Source of the DNA: Methanobacterium_C sp963845285
GTDB taxonomy: Archaea; Methanobacteriota; Methanobacteria; Methanobacteriales; Methanobacteriaceae
Reading direction: 5' to 3'
Assembly: GCA_963845285.1 (NCBI GenBank)
Contig: CAWJRO010000033.1
Coordinates: 9,850-73,849 of the forward strand
Length of the DNA stretch: 64,000 bases
The position numbers were made by a program, and so were the translations under genes. Positions within the stretch are counted from its first letter, which is position 1. Every line of letters begins with the position of its first letter. Below, piece after piece: positions 38,057 through 46,252 of the stretch. The notes beneath the pieces are model-generated. The model searched no databases and was not told the origin of the DNA. It saw only the letters and a program-made list of their open reading frames with translations.

Positions 38057-38807
38057 AACTTATTTTGGGAATTATATAATGCAAAGTTTATGGACCCTGA
38101 ACAACTAATTGCAAGATCTTGCAATAATTACTGATAAAATGTGATTTAAAATTGCAGAATTTATCAAGTCTCTAAAAAATAAGGTTTAATTCTCTAAATT
38201 AAAGAAAACGTTGTTAAATGAATAAAAATTACCTTACCCTCTTTTTTATTTTTTTCCTGTTCTGGAGGGGGTACGGAGAGAATCTATTAACCATAGATAA
38301 CATAGGGATCATAGAAGTTTTCTATGTTTACTATGATTTTATTGTCTTTTTATATACTAAATTGTGCATTTTTTGTAGATTAAAACTCTTGAATTTGAAT
38401 ACAAGATCTTATCTAGATTATTTAAAGTTAAGACATATTTATGATTTAAATCAAGGCGAACTATAACTAAATGCATGTTACATGTTTGCACTAATTAAAA
38501 GATGGGAGCATAGGCATATTTTGGTAAATAAACATTTATAAAAGGCTGTACATTTTTGTATATAAGAAATTTAGAAGACCAAACAAATTGAATTTAAACG
38601 GAGTAAATATGGATAGAACCTATAAATAATTTGCAATGCACCTAAAAAAGGATAATAATGTTATTCTATTGGTTATGAATTAAATTTAAATTTAGAATCA
38701 CATTTTAAGAATGGAGTAATTGTATCCGTATCACTTAAGAAAAAAGAGGATTGATCATCATTTTTACATGATTTTATTTGTTTTTATGGGTTATTTTTGG
38801 TGGGGGG
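38057..38807. other. Accessory gap with weak coding debris
   Basis: The 82-codon frame at 38218-38466 has biased composition and I do not accept it. TTAACCATAGATAA at about 38288 repeats one arm of the nearby operator with one change. GYELNLNLESHFKNGVIVSV at about 38672-38755 looks like a gene tail without a beginning. Confidence 0.4.
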
Positions 38808-39125
38808 ATGATAAGGAGAATAGTGGATTTAACTGAAAAGGATATTGCTCATTGGTTATTTGGGATTACAAGGGAAAATATAATTGTAGATAAACATCCA
38901 CGTAAAAGGTCCAGGTTGAGAGGTTTTTCTGAGGAGATTCTCATTGAATTTCTCATTGAACGTAAATATAAACAGATTAAGAAAAAAACAACTGTTGATG
39001 TGGTTAAATTTGAAATAGTCTATGATAATCCTGATAAATTAGTAAAAGAAGATATTATAATTATTATCATGCCTGTTAATATTCCCGAAAAAATTATAAA
39101 GGTTGTTACTGTTATTATAGAATAG
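38808..39125 (+). CDS. Small protein, possible DUF4258-like toxin partner
   Basis: 105 residues from ATG 38808 behind GGTGGGGGG. The middle has H...RKRSRLRGFSEEILIEFLIE, then a beta-rich end (KFEIVYDNPDKL and EKIIKVVTVIIE). This order (His, Arg, RG(I/F)S, E, then strands ending in VVTV) is like DUF4258 proteins, which pair with DUF2283 proteins. The next gene is a DUF2283 protein. The family call is tentative. Confidence 0.55.
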   Translation: MIRRIVDLTEKDIAHWLFGITRENIIVDKHPRKRSRLRGFSEEILIEFLIERKYKQIKKKTTVDVVKFEIVYDNPDKLVKEDIIIIIMPVNIPEKIIKVVTVIIE

Positions 39126-39141
39126 TACATGAGATGATATT

Positions 39142-39537
39142 ATGATCGGTACAACTAAAGTTAAAAAGCAATTTGCAATGGAACAAGATTATGATTACCA
39201 GGGAGACTCCTTGCTTTTTAATATCACTGAAGATTATAAGTACAGGAAGTCTGTAAGAGTCAATGATAATATACTTATTGATTTTGATGAAAATGATGTA
39301 CCTGTAGCTTTAGAACTCTTAAATGCATCTAAACTATTCCATGTTAAAAAATCCTCTTTAACTCATCCTGTAGGTATTGATATGTGTATTGCAGTTGGCG
39401 AAGATTTGATCAGATTAGAAGCTAAATTTAGAATTTCAATACACCAGAAACCCACACCATTATCCTTAAATAAACAAGTAACCAATGATAAGGGTTTATC
39501 AACTTGTGAAGCTCACTTCGCTGAAGCTATAATTTAA
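39142..39537 (+). CDS. DUF2283 protein
   Basis: 131 residues. MEQDYDYQGDSLLFNITEDY and VNDNILIDFDENDVPVALEL, then LNASKLF, are the DUF2283 pattern (tyrosine-aspartate start, then VALE(I/L)LNAS). A C-terminal extension of about 55 residues is longer than in the usual 60-80-residue family members. It lies 16 bases after the putative DUF4258-like partner. I infer an antitoxin role from the pairing. Confidence 0.72.
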   Translation: MIGTTKVKKQFAMEQDYDYQGDSLLFNITEDYKYRKSVRVNDNILIDFDENDVPVALELLNASKLFHVKKSSLTHPVGIDMCIAVGEDLIRLEAKFRISIHQKPTPLSLNKQVTNDKGLSTCEAHFAEAII

Positions 39538-39625
39538 AAAAAAGAGTAAATTCAATTTTTTGGATTTATGGGACATTTTTGGACATAACAATCAGGTTTT
39601 AACTTCTACTATTTTTTTTACTTTA

Positions 39626-39686
39626 GAAGCTGGCTCATAATTATTTGTGGCTTCTATAATTTTCATTATTTTTGAATTTAAAGCCA
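39626..39686. mobile_element. Truncated family-1 element
   Basis: GAAGCTGGCTCATAATTATT through TTTTTGAATTTAAAGCCAT is the left half of a family-1 element; the right half is missing. It borders the HEPN remnant, whose frame is cut at this point. Confidence 0.8.
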
Positions 39687-39806
39687 TATTCAATATTGAT
39701 CTTGCAACTTCCAGATCCCTTTTGCAAGTTTTATAAACCCTTTAATCTGTTTAGGTGACTTGGATAATCTTCTGATGTAACTTTCCTTTTCAAGTTTATC
39801 AAGCAT
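39686..39806 (-). pseudogene. HEPN toxin remnant
   Basis: ATG at 39806 overlaps the end of the MNT pseudogene. MLDKLEKESYIRRLSKSPKQ and IKGFIKLA are followed after one frameshift by KRDLEVARSILNMA, the characteristic HEPN opening. Sequence then ends in a family-1 element, so the catalytic Arg and His of the HEPN RNase are gone. Confidence 0.6.
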
Positions 39807-40366
39807 TTAAATCTCCCAATATCATTATTTTTGGTTCCCTCAAAACGTTTAAAACAAATGAATCTCCTTTCTGGATTTCTGCATAAATTCCTTTTCACTG
39901 AATAGGATATAATTTATTTCCCTTGATAAAGTTTTTTCTAATTTTAATATTTCTTTTATTAGTTGATCTTCATTCAGATCTCCAACCAAAAAAATATCTA
40001 TATCACTTGTTACATTGGCCTCTCCAGATGCGAAAGAACCATAAATAAACGCTAAATTAATATTTTTTTATTCCTGTTAAATTATCCTTCAAAAATTTTG
40101 ATACGCCCTCAGTTTTCAATATAATATTTTTAAGTTCATTATATATTGGGAAATCATTTTTCACAGCATAATATTTTCATGTTCCCTTTTTTAATACTCA
40201 TTAAGAGTCCTATTTCTTCTAAATTAGATAATTCTTTTCTGACGCCATTAATATTTTCATCTGTAATTCTGGAAATTTCTCTTACAAACATTTCTTTTCC
40301 GGGATTCATCATGAATAATGTTAAAATTTTAACTCAGGTCTTGAATGTGAAAAGTTTTCCTAGCAT
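39799..40366 (-). pseudogene. MNT-type nucleotidyltransferase with winged helix, decayed
   Basis: Starts at ATG 40366 (MLGKLFTFKT), has an in-frame TGA where homologues have Arg, and continues VKILTLFMMNPGKEMFVREI, then ELSNLEEIGLLMSIKKGNM. One frameshift leads to YYAVKNDFPIYNELKNIILK. A second leads to LAFIYGSFASGEANVTSDID (the GSF...D-x-D nucleotidyltransferase core). A third leads to IQKGDSFVLNVLREPKIMIL and stop. The intact form would be about 188 residues, a winged helix plus minimal nucleotidyltransferase. MNT/HEPN pairs are known toxin-antitoxin modules. It is clearly inactive. Confidence 0.78.
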
Positions 40367-40426
40367 GAATAAAAATTGTATTCAATAAGGCCTCATAATC
40401 TGAACTTATTTTTTATCTTAAAATAA

Positions 40427-40562
40427 GGACCGTCAAATTATTGGGGTTGCAAATAATATCTAAATATTTTTAGAGTTCATGTATCTTCATTGAATGAAAG
40501 AAAGCTAATTTACCATTTGAAATATTGGTGAACAAGCCCAAAACCCACTAACTTGACAACCC
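40427..40562. mobile_element. 136-bp inverted-repeat element, family 3
   Basis: Matches 7548-7687 along its length, from GGACCGTCAAATTATTGGG to CCCACTAACTTGACAACCC. It lies 90 bases upstream of the C1A peptidase gene. Confidence 0.82.
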
Positions 40563-40654
40563 ATTGAAATAGCAAATTATATCTCTATGAATATAAAATT
40601 ATTATCGTAATACAAAAATTTGCTTTTTTTGTTAAAAAAAGGAGGTAATAAAAT

Positions 40655-41512
40655 ATGGATAAAATGAAGTTTGGATGGTTGCCTGACTACCCTGATATCA
40701 GGGATTACACAGTTGACCATGAGCATATAAAACCCATGCTTGAGAAGGCAGGAGTTGCTGAGAAGGTTTCAGATCTTCCAGCATCTATGGACTTGCGGGA
40801 GTGGTGTTCTCCAGTGGAAGACCAGGGACAGCTTGGATCATGTACGGCAAATGCTGGTGTGGGTATGGTTGAGTACTACGAGCGCAGGGCATTTGGTAAA
40901 CATATAGATGCGTCTCGGCTCTTCCTTTACAAGACCACCAGGAAGATAATGAAGGAAGAAGGGGATACAGGAGCATTTTTGAGAACAACCATGGGGTCTC
41001 TGGTACTTTTCGGTGTTCCACCTGAGGAGTACTATCCCTACAATATAAAGAAATTTGATGAGGAACCTCCAGCGTTCTGCTATGCATTTGCACAGAACTA
41101 CCAGGCTTTAGAATATGTAAGACTTGATCCTCCAAACACAACACCGGATGATCTTTTAGCTCGGATCAAAACCAACCTTGCAGCTGGACTTCCCTCAATT
41201 TTTGGTTTCACAGTTTACAGTTCCATCTACCAGGCTAAAGGTGGTGAAATTCCTTATCCATGTAAAGGAGAAAATGTTTCAGGTGGCCATGCAATAATGG
41301 CAGCAGGTTACGATGACGCTAAAAAGATTAAAAACCCCTCATGCAAGGGTGAGACCACAGGAGCTCTCCTCATCCGAAATTCCTGGGGAGAAGATTGGGG
41401 TGAGAATGGTTATGGATGGCTTCCCTATGAATACGTGTTTAAGGGACTTGCAACAGACTGGTGGACCCTACTGAAAAATGAATGGATTGATACGGGTGAG
41501 TTTCAACTTTAG
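40655..41512 (+). CDS. Papain-family (C1A) cysteine peptidase
   Basis: 285 residues. The catalytic set is complete: EDQGQLGSCTANAGV (oxyanion Gln57, nucleophile Cys63), SGGHAIMAAGYDD (His212) and LIRNSWGEDWGENGY (Asn242). There is no signal peptide and no long propeptide (mature-like start at about residue 45), so it is probably cytoplasmic. Its GC content and codon use are clearly higher than those of its decayed neighbours. AAGGAGG precedes the ATG by 11 bases. It stands alone, with no operon partner. Confidence 0.92.
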   Translation: MDKMKFGWLPDYPDIRDYTVDHEHIKPMLEKAGVAEKVSDLPASMDLREWCSPVEDQGQLGSCTANAGVGMVEYYERRAFGKHIDASRLFLYKTTRKIMKEEGDTGAFLRTTMGSLVLFGVPPEEYYPYNIKKFDEEPPAFCYAFAQNYQALEYVRLDPPNTTPDDLLARIKTNLAAGLPSIFGFTVYSSIYQAKGGEIPYPCKGENVSGGHAIMAAGYDDAKKIKNPSCKGETTGALLIRNSWGEDWGENGYGWLPYEYVFKGLATDWWTLLKNEWIDTGEFQL

Positions 41513-42421
41513 GCACAAGATAATTCGAGCTTTGAACACTGGAGACTTCCAGCTTTGAACATTGGAGAGTTTCAGTTTTAGACCCAAGGAAATTCCAGCT
41601 TTGAACACTAAATAATCCCAACTTTAAAATTTGATTTTTAATTTTTCATATTTTTTGATAATCAGTTTAAAATCTCGGTTTTAAATTGATTTTTTTATTT
41701 TTATTTAATTTCCAAATTTTTATCTATCAAAATCAGATTCTAATGATTCTATATTACTAAAATTTTTATCAATTTGAAATCCAATTTAAATCAACATTTC
41801 CTATTTTTTTATCTATATTCTTAGGTACTCTTTGTTTATTATTGTAGTAAACTTTGATTAAACTATGAATCAAACTAAAATAGCATATCATGGCACTGTA
41901 GATATCATCTTGGTTTTATACAGATATTTCCTATGTTGTTGTGTTTTATCGGCAGCACTGCAATGTATAGATATTGATTGTATTGAAATCTTAATGTTAT
42001 GTCGCTCTTTAAAAATCCTGTTATATTCAAAGAGGCTGACCCATAATTATTCGTAACATATAATTTTGCTTATTTTTGAATTTAAAGCGTTGTTTATCCT
42101 TATTTTTTTGTAGATTTTGGATTATGGGACAGCCTCCAAAGTAATAAATAATATATCTTGTTAATCTTACAAACGCTTCTGTTGTTGAAGGCGTTATGTC
42201 CAAGGAATAAGTAATATATACGGATTGTATTGGAATGATAAAGATTGGACGGATTATAAGAATAGGATTAAGACAAATTGTATGTTGTATTGAAAGTGAT
42301 TCAAGCTGAAATATTTTTATGCCACTTGCAAAGTGTAGGGTGTACTACTGAAATATGACTCAAACCTAAAAACTTATTAATAGCTAGGTACTAATTGTGT
42401 AATAACAATCGAGGTAATTTT
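41513..42421. other. Gap with decayed repeats, no gene
   Basis: 41526-41611 has three irregular copies of CCAGCTTTGAACACTGGAGA directly after the peptidase gene. A 63-codon frame at 41865-42056 runs into a mobile element and is not accepted. A family-1 element occupies 42032-42136. The rest is AT-rich. Confidence 0.5.
42032..42136. mobile_element. 105-bp inverted-repeat element, family 1
   Basis: GAGGCTGACCCATAATTATT to GATTATGGGACAGCCTC with CAAA on both sides (42028-42031 and 42137-42140). It belongs to the 'GACCCATAATT' subgroup with 34442, 50881 and 55844. Confidence 0.92.
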
Positions 42422-42580
42422 ATGGATAAAGTAAAAGCAATGTTAATAACAGTAAAATGTGAAAAATGTGGGGAAGAAAACAAGGTACTTATACCGGTAC
42501 ATATGTCAAAAGAGGACTGGATGAAAACTAAGGAGTTACTGGACAATCCCATGATTAATTTAGAACAGGTTAAGATTTAA
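42422..42580 (+). CDS. Small CxxC protein
   Basis: 52 residues from ATG 42422 behind GAGG. VKCEKCGEENKVLIPVHMSK contains a single CxxC knuckle, followed by a charged helix. Two more metal ligands would have to come from a dimer or partner. No family was recognised; its size and clear ribosome site suggest a real small protein. Confidence 0.5.
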   Translation: MDKVKAMLITVKCEKCGEENKVLIPVHMSKEDWMKTKELLDNPMINLEQVKI

Positions 42581-42654
42581 TCATGGTTTTGATTGTATAA
42601 ATCTCTTATTTTTTTATTTAGTTTAAAACGTAACCTATTAAACCAGTTGAGTTG

Positions 42655-42779
42655 TAGTTAAAGAAGTAATTTATTAAACTTGTTGAGATAATAAGTCCAA
42701 TTAAACTGTTTTTTATTCCTGATTAAACCCATTTTCAGATTGATTCAGATAAGTAGTGTAAAACTTTTGTACTTAACTA
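42655..42779. mobile_element. 125-bp inverted-repeat element, family 4
   Basis: TAGTTAAAGAAGTAATTTAT to TTTTGTACTTAACTA with AAACTTGTTGAGATAATAAG inside, shared with the copies at 55611 and (inverse) 15150. Confidence 0.8.
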
Positions 42780-42784
42780 TACTA

Positions 42785-42991
42785 TACCTTTTTTGTTAAT
42801 TCTTCTTTTTGCTAAAAAACCAGCATCAATAAAAATAAAGGTAACAGCATCCGCAACAATAAAATTATTTTCAAACTTCCTTTTTTATTTCATATGCTTT
42901 GGATATGGCTGATTTATAATATCCTTGCTTTATTTTTCGATTGAGCAATATAAAATATACTATCTAATTCTTTTATTTCATTTTCATCCAT
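42785..42991 (-). pseudogene. Frameshifted unknown gene
   Basis: ATG 42991 opens MDENEIKELDSIFYIAQSKN. After one shift it reads GYYKSAISKAYEIKKE, and after a second ENNFIVADAVTFIFIDAGFL, then AKRRINKKG. The pieces are continuous and protein-like but in three frames. The end is cut close to the family-4 element. The family was not recognised. Confidence 0.45.
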
Positions 42992-43035
42992 AATCAGGCC
43001 GCAAAAAGCTTATTTAATTTAACCACCATTATGCG

Positions 43036-43182
43036 GGTGATCGATAAATGATCGATAAATGATCGATAAATGATCAAGATGATCGTAAGATCAAATGATC
43101 GATAAACGTTGATTTTTAATTGTAACAATGATCGATAAATGATCGATAAATGATCGATATGATCGTAAGATCAAATGATCCG
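43036..43182. repeat. GATC-dense iteron-like repeat block
   Basis: The 11-bp unit ATGATCGATAA recurs three times, followed by GATGATCGTAAGATCAAATG; the same arrangement returns at about 43131-43182. Around 13 GATC sites fall within 150 bases. It sits beside the 3' end of the AlbA_2 regulator gene. Confidence 0.85.
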
Positions 43183-43197
43183 TACAAACTCGCTCAT

Positions 43198-44526
43198 TTA
43201 TTTAAGTTTATATCTACGTGTTTTCTTTGGTCCAACTGGCACTATGAGGCCCTTATCAATTAAATCAGTTAAATCCCTTCTAACAGTACCTATAGTTACA
43301 TCTGTAACTATTTTTGAATATTCCTTGGTTGAGATACTACCTTTTTTATTTAAAAGGGCCATAGCTTTAATTTGTCTTTCATTTAAAGCCATTTTTCTAA
43401 GCATATCTTCAGTATACCCTTTAAACATGTATAATGAGAACCCTTCAAATTCTTCTTTAAAATCCGGTTCCGGAAGTCCAGCTCCTTTAAATGATGCCAA
43501 TATTCTACCCATTCCGGATCCATAAACTTCAACGTAGCCTGCATGATAAAGCACATCAGCAATTAAAGGATTTCGAGGAGCTGAAGGATGAGATTTTTTT
43601 AGGCTTTCAATAGTCAATCCACCAATTAATCCTCCTGGATTAAAAAACCAAATATTATCCTCTGATATTTTAATTTGTGTTTGTATCCCATATTTAAAGT
43701 AATCTCGGTGTATTATGGCATTTAAAAGAGATTCGCGCACAGCTTCAAGAGGATAATCCCAAATGTCATTTCTAGTTAATTTACCTTTTACTTCATGTCT
43801 AACATTCAAAGAGCTTTTTATTGCTTTTTCAGCTTCTTCTACTTGATTAAAAAGGTTCCCACTAATGATCTTATCGGAAGTGTTAATATTCCCCTTAAAA
43901 GTAATTACCCTAATCAATGCATTGGTAAAATATTGTTGTGGATTTTTTCCAAAAAGGATGATGGCTGCATTTGTGAGTTTATCATTAATTATAAGGTTTA
44001 ATTTTTTGAGAGTTTCTTTAAGATTATCAGTTTGCCCATCAGGTAATCTACCCTTCTTAATTGCTCTATTTACAAATTTATCAACGGTTTTTTCATCAAT
44101 TTCATCTAAAGTATAATTTCCTGTAATGGCATCCCAATTTGTTCCTCTTAAGAAGAAATTTCTCAGTTCTTCCCCTTGCATTTCCATGGTGGTGCTTCCA
44201 ACTCGTTTATAATATTTGCCACGATAAGCAATAGGATTAACACTTTTTTTAACATCTACTCTCAAAATTTTCTTTCCTTCAAATTCAAAACAATTAATCA
44301 AAGGTTGAATCCCAAGGCTATTCACAATTTTTGTAGTAACATCTCTTACGGGTTCATCTGAACAATCAAAACCTACAACCTGTCCATTATCATTAACTCC
44401 ACAAAGAAATGTACCCCCTTTTGTATTAGAAAACGCAGATAATGTTTTGTAAGCTTTATCATTCATTATTTCTTTCAATTCAACCTTAGTATTTTCTCCT
44501 TCAGTTATAATCTCAGAAATATTCAT
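43198..44526 (-). CDS. AlbA_2/Schlafen-type regulator with HATPase_c_4 and winged helix
   Basis: 442 residues. The AlbA_2 domain (about 10-125) has EGENTKVELKE and FSNTKGGTFLCGVNDNGQVV. The ATPase-like HATPase_c_4 part has AVRESLLNAIIHRDYFKYG and EVYGSGMGRILASFK (about 255-345). A C-terminal winged helix has NKKGSISTKEYSKIVTDVTI (about 385-442). Such proteins were once called RecG-like; they are putative transcription regulators or defence-related. It is a single gene with GATC repeats just past its stop. Confidence 0.88.
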   Translation of the reverse strand: MNISEIITEGENTKVELKEIMNDKAYKTLSAFSNTKGGTFLCGVNDNGQVVGFDCSDEPVRDVTTKIVNSLGIQPLINCFEFEGKKILRVDVKKSVNPIAYRGKYYKRVGSTTMEMQGEELRNFFLRGTNWDAITGNYTLDEIDEKTVDKFVNRAIKKGRLPDGQTDNLKETLKKLNLIINDKLTNAAIILFGKNPQQYFTNALIRVITFKGNINTSDKIISGNLFNQVEEAEKAIKSSLNVRHEVKGKLTRNDIWDYPLEAVRESLLNAIIHRDYFKYGIQTQIKISEDNIWFFNPGGLIGGLTIESLKKSHPSAPRNPLIADVLYHAGYVEVYGSGMGRILASFKGAGLPEPDFKEEFEGFSLYMFKGYTEDMLRKMALNERQIKAMALLNKKGSISTKEYSKIVTDVTIGTVRRDLTDLIDKGLIVPVGPKKTRRYKLK

Positions 44527-45109
44527 ACTGAAAACTCCAGTTTTATTTATATTACCATATAAGTTCTATTCGTATAATTGATTTATTATTTTACTGTGAT
44601 TTTTCTTAGTATATCTCTACTTTTTAAGCATATTTCTTACTTTATAATAAATTCGAAAAGGTTTATGGAACTTCTCATTAATATAAATTGTACTTTAATC
44701 AAATATAGAGAATTTCTAAAAACCTCTAAAATTTAATAATATTAAAGTTGTAACTTAATTATCACAAATAAATATGTCTTTAAGGCAATTATTGGCCATT
44801 AATGAATCAATTAAGCCATTAATAACTATCATAAAACTATTTCCAAACCTAATATCAACAGTAAATGAATGTTAATAGAAATTCTTTATGCTATTTTTAT
44901 TAAACGGTTTTCTATCTTTTTTTCATTAAGTGGAATGGATGAACACTCAAAGGAACCACTTAAATTATCAACATTCCCCAAAAAAATAGGATAATTTATT
45001 TAATAATAAAATTATAAAGTAAAATTAGTTAAAAAGATTAGTTTTTTTCTCAAGCTGTACTGGGTACTATGGACTGGGAAACTGGAAGCAAATGGGGGTG
45101 AGTTCTGTT
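44527..45109. other. Gap with a family-2 element
   Basis: 44708-44885 is a repeat copy, described separately. The rest is AT-rich upstream sequence of the AlbA_2 gene (left) and FIST gene (right). No TATA box could be fixed with confidence. Confidence 0.4.
44708..44885. mobile_element. 178-bp family-2 element, inverse orientation
   Basis: GAGAATTTCTAAAAACCTCT to GTTAATAGAAATTCT, same orientation as 37029. No clear target duplication. Confidence 0.85.
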
Positions 45110-46249
45110 ATGAACTTTGGAATTGGTTTCAGTACAAATGAGGATTCAAAATCTGCAGCAGTTGAAGCAATTACTAAAGCCTTAAGAAGTTCTGGAGACC
45201 CTGTTTTTTCAATGATCTTCACAACTAACGAATATGATCAGGAAACTGTGGTAAAAACAGCGAAAAAATTTCTTGGAAACTCTAAATTTGCAGGTATCTG
45301 TGGAGGGGGCATTTTAACATCCCATGAAATGCTGGATCAAGGTGTTGGTGTCCTGACGATCACAGGCAATATAAAAACTGAAACAACCCTTCAGGTATGT
45401 GGAGATACAGATCCAATGGAAGTTGGTGAAATGGCAGGAAAAGACCTTCTAAAAAGTGGTATTTCCAAGGGCACTGTTTTCATTTTCCCTGAAAGTCTTT
45501 CAAAAAACATTTCCGAAATGATAACAGGTCTTTACAACATCATGGGACCTGGTTACACTTACATTGGAGGGGGTTCAGGTGACACCTTCCATTCCAAAAA
45601 TTCATACCAGTTCACAGATGAAGGTGCATCTGAAGGAGCCCTTGCAGTTGCCCTTGTTGATGGATTGTCCATCAAAACATGTTTTGGTCATGGTTGGAAA
45701 CCCAAGATGGTGCCCTTGATCATGAATGAAGTTCAGGGTAAAAGGATCTTTGAGATCAACGGAAGAAAGATCGGTGATGTTTATCGTGAAGAATCGGATG
45801 TTTTCAATTCAGATGAAATCAAAAAATATGGTATGATAAATCCATTGGGCTTTCCTGACATCTCAGGTAATTATTTACTAAGGGATCCAATAAGAATAAA
45901 CCCCGATGGAAGTATGGATTTTATAACTGAGATCTCGAGGTTCTCGGTGGGCTATCTGATGGAAGCAGATCTTGATGATATCCTTAAAAACACAAGGGAA
46001 GTTGCAAAACGCACACTTAAAGAGGGGGAAAAACCATGTTTTGTACTGGTGTTCAACTGCCTATTCCGTTACAACATTGTAAACAGAAAATTTAAAGGAG
46101 AATTAAATGTTTTAAAGAAGGTTTTTGGGGAAGATGTTCCAATATTTGGAGTTCTAACCTTTGGAGAAGTGAGCAGTTACTTTGACGTACCAATACTGCA
46201 GAACAAAACATTAATAATAACAGCAGTGTACGATGATATGGGGGATTGA
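45110..46249 (+). CDS. FIST-domain sensor protein
   Basis: About 379 residues from ATG 45110, with GGGGGTGA eight bases before it; an ATG 18 bases earlier overlaps that site. The FIST N and C domains are covered: ICGGGILTSHEML, YIGGGSGDTF, then ALAVALVDGLSIKTCFGHGW and PIFGVLTFGEVSSYFDVPIL. FIST proteins bind small ligands, possibly amino acids, and feed signalling proteins. There is no membrane segment. It is followed after three bases by a histidine kinase. Confidence 0.9.
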   Translation: MNFGIGFSTNEDSKSAAVEAITKALRSSGDPVFSMIFTTNEYDQETVVKTAKKFLGNSKFAGICGGGILTSHEMLDQGVGVLTITGNIKTETTLQVCGDTDPMEVGEMAGKDLLKSGISKGTVFIFPESLSKNISEMITGLYNIMGPGYTYIGGGSGDTFHSKNSYQFTDEGASEGALAVALVDGLSIKTCFGHGWKPKMVPLIMNEVQGKRIFEINGRKIGDVYREESDVFNSDEIKKYGMINPLGFPDISGNYLLRDPIRINPDGSMDFITEISRFSVGYLMEADLDDILKNTREVAKRTLKEGEKPCFVLVFNCLFRYNIVNRKFKGELNVLKKVFGEDVPIFGVLTFGEVSSYFDVPILQNKTLIITAVYDDMGD

Positions 46250-46252
46250 ACT

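Noticed and set aside
38218..38466. 82-codon plus-strand frame with hydrophobic start
   Set aside because: Composition is that of random AT-rich DNA, it has no ribosome binding site and no protein-like pattern after the first 15 residues.
41865..42056. 63-codon plus-strand frame
   Set aside because: It runs into the family-1 element at 42032 and has no initiation signal or recognisable pattern.
43036..43182. Possible CRISPR array
   Set aside because: Units are 11 bp and contiguous, with no unique spacers of constant length and no cas genes nearby.
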